Shown here: in pieces, positions 63,342 through 64,000 of the stretch
Position numbering within the stretch: the stretch's first letter is position 1
Layout of the letters: every line of letters starts with the position of its first letter
NCBI RefSeq assembly: GCF_001429785.1
Contig: NZ_LMJF01000011.1
Coordinates: 244,385-308,384 of the forward strand
DNA: 64,000 bases
Direction: 5' to 3'
From: Lysobacter sp. Root916
GTDB lineage: Bacteria > Pseudomonadota > Gammaproteobacteria > Xanthomonadales > Xanthomonadaceae
Translations under genes and position numbers: made by a program
The notes under the pieces: generated by a model
Database searches by the model: none
What the model was told of the DNA's origin: nothing
What the model saw: only the letters and a program-made list of their open reading frames with translations

Positions 63342-63884
63342 ATGAGAAAGCCGGCAATGGGTAACGCCCGCCCAGCCGCGATCGTTGGTCTGGCGGGGCT
63401 CGTCTTGCTAGGGCTCCCGCTGAGCGGCTTCGCGGAAGGCCGGTGTCCTGCCGGCATGTTCGAAACCGGATCCCGGGACTTCATCGCCTGCGCGCCGATT
63501 CCGGGCTATGGCGAGGGAGGCGAGGAAGAACAGCAAGAGACCATCCAGATGGTCTGGGCCGACCGATGGGGCGCGTATGCCACGGAAAAAGGGGCCAGCG
63601 GACTGGGCGTGGCGAACGGTCGAGCGTCGAAAGCGGCCGCCGAGAAAGATGCGGTACTCGACTGCAGGCAGGTGGCGAAAGAGCCGAGTAAATGCTCGGT
63701 GCAACTGTCGTTCTACAACCAATGCGCCGCATACGCCTGGGGCGGAGGGCACGGCGTGGCGGCGTCCGCGGTCAACGAGAAGGCCGCGATTCGCGAGGCG
63801 ACGAAACTGTGCGACGAGGCATCCGGCGTGGAGTGCCTGATTTATCACAGCGGTTGCAGTTTTCAGGAGGCGGTTCCGCCGTAG
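63342..63884 (+). CDS. Secreted DUF4189-type protein
   Basis: A 180-residue protein with a signal peptide ending near SGFAEG (about residue 32) and AAGGAAG before its ATG. The mature part has the DUF4189 pattern: WGAYATEKGASGLGVANGRAS, then DCRQ, a C-x-V-Q-L-S-F strand, NQCAAYAWGGG and KLCDEASGVEC. Eight cysteines after the signal suggest disulfides. The function of this family is not established. The 244 bases before it contain no gene. Confidence 0.82.
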   Translation: MRKPAMGNARPAAIVGLAGLVLLGLPLSGFAEGRCPAGMFETGSRDFIACAPIPGYGEGGEEEQQETIQMVWADRWGAYATEKGASGLGVANGRASKAAAEKDAVLDCRQVAKEPSKCSVQLSFYNQCAAYAWGGGHGVAASAVNEKAAIREATKLCDEASGVECLIYHSGCSFQEAVPP

Positions 63885-64000
63885 GGGCAGATTGAAAGTT
63901 TGGGGGCCGACGAGTGGCGGGTGCGCTGGCCACTTGCGCCCATGCAGGCTAACGACTCGAGCTCTCGCCCAGCGGGCCGCCGAGCGGAGCGGCGCGGTTT
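63885..64000. other. Right edge, no feature seen
   Basis: 116 bases after the DUF4189 gene with no supported gene or hairpin. Confidence 0.4.

Noticed and set aside
61478-63484. Minus-strand open frame of 668 codons opposite the delta-60 protein gene
   Set aside because: The plus-strand gene has a signal peptide, a strong ribosome site and clear repeats. The minus-strand translation mirrors those repeats without independent signals.

Overview
The window is high-GC proteobacterial DNA with the gene content and order of the Xanthomonadaceae, most likely Lysobacter or a close relative. The evidence is the mreBCD-mrdA-rodA-mltB-rlpA-dacA block followed by ybeD-lipB-lipA, a possible XVIPCD-like type IV effector tail, a CRP/Clp-type site, several families of short dispersed hairpins, and many large secreted DUF11-type proteins. 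The genus is inferred from these features, not proven.

Layout. 1-2477: a tight operon of a membrane-anchored alpha/beta hydrolase, a lipoprotein and a GH25 lysozyme. 3007-4641: a 544-residue protein with a porin-like beta-rich middle, no signal peptide and a C-terminus resembling the Xanthomonas VirD4-interacting (XVIPCD) domain. 4788-14574: four consecutive minus-strand genes for large secreted proteins. Their N-terminal parts differ, but all four end in nearly the same ~110-residue DUF11 module finishing in Asn-Val-Gln. 14911-15843: a PfkB-family kinase. 16169-26593: the cell-elongation and peptidoglycan cluster. 26666-28882: small proteins and an NIF-type phosphatase. 28964-31178: lipoate synthesis. 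31710-34918: tail-specific protease and an AraC-MGMT fusion. 35101-38146: Lrp regulator, GNAT enzyme and two EamA/RarD permeases. 38157-39959: a tandem pair of related membrane proteins. 40124-45792: an ABC exporter (two MacB-like permeases, ATPase, adaptor) downstream of a winged-helix regulator and its membrane partner, which has a 19-bp palindrome just upstream. 45908-50018: two more large DUF11-type secreted proteins with a different shared C-terminal signature. 50168-56408: leucyl aminopeptidase with a HAD hydrolase, an AI-2E-family permease operon, YqjD/YqjE-like stress proteins and a DegP/DegQ protease. 57055-60910: a split class II (B12-dependent) ribonucleotide reductase, nrdJa and nrdJb, with a Lys/Ala-rich histone H1-like gene between the halves. 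61838-63884: a secreted delta-60-repeat protein and a DUF4189 protein.

How the parts work together. MreBCD, PBP2 and RodA build the side wall. MltB, RlpA and DacA trim it, and Prc, DegQ and the lipoproteins work in the same envelope. LipB and LipA make protein-bound lipoate. NrdJa and NrdJb together form one reductase; a convincing NrdR box pair lies downstream of a TTGACA promoter upstream of nrdJa. No tRNA, rRNA, CRISPR array, insertion sequence or prophage was seen.

Points most worth following up are the DUF11 array with its shared terminal module and upstream motif, the possible effector at 3007-4641, the nrdJa/histone-like/nrdJb arrangement with an A9 tract just before the redox tail, and the operators at 45826, 50087 and 35602.
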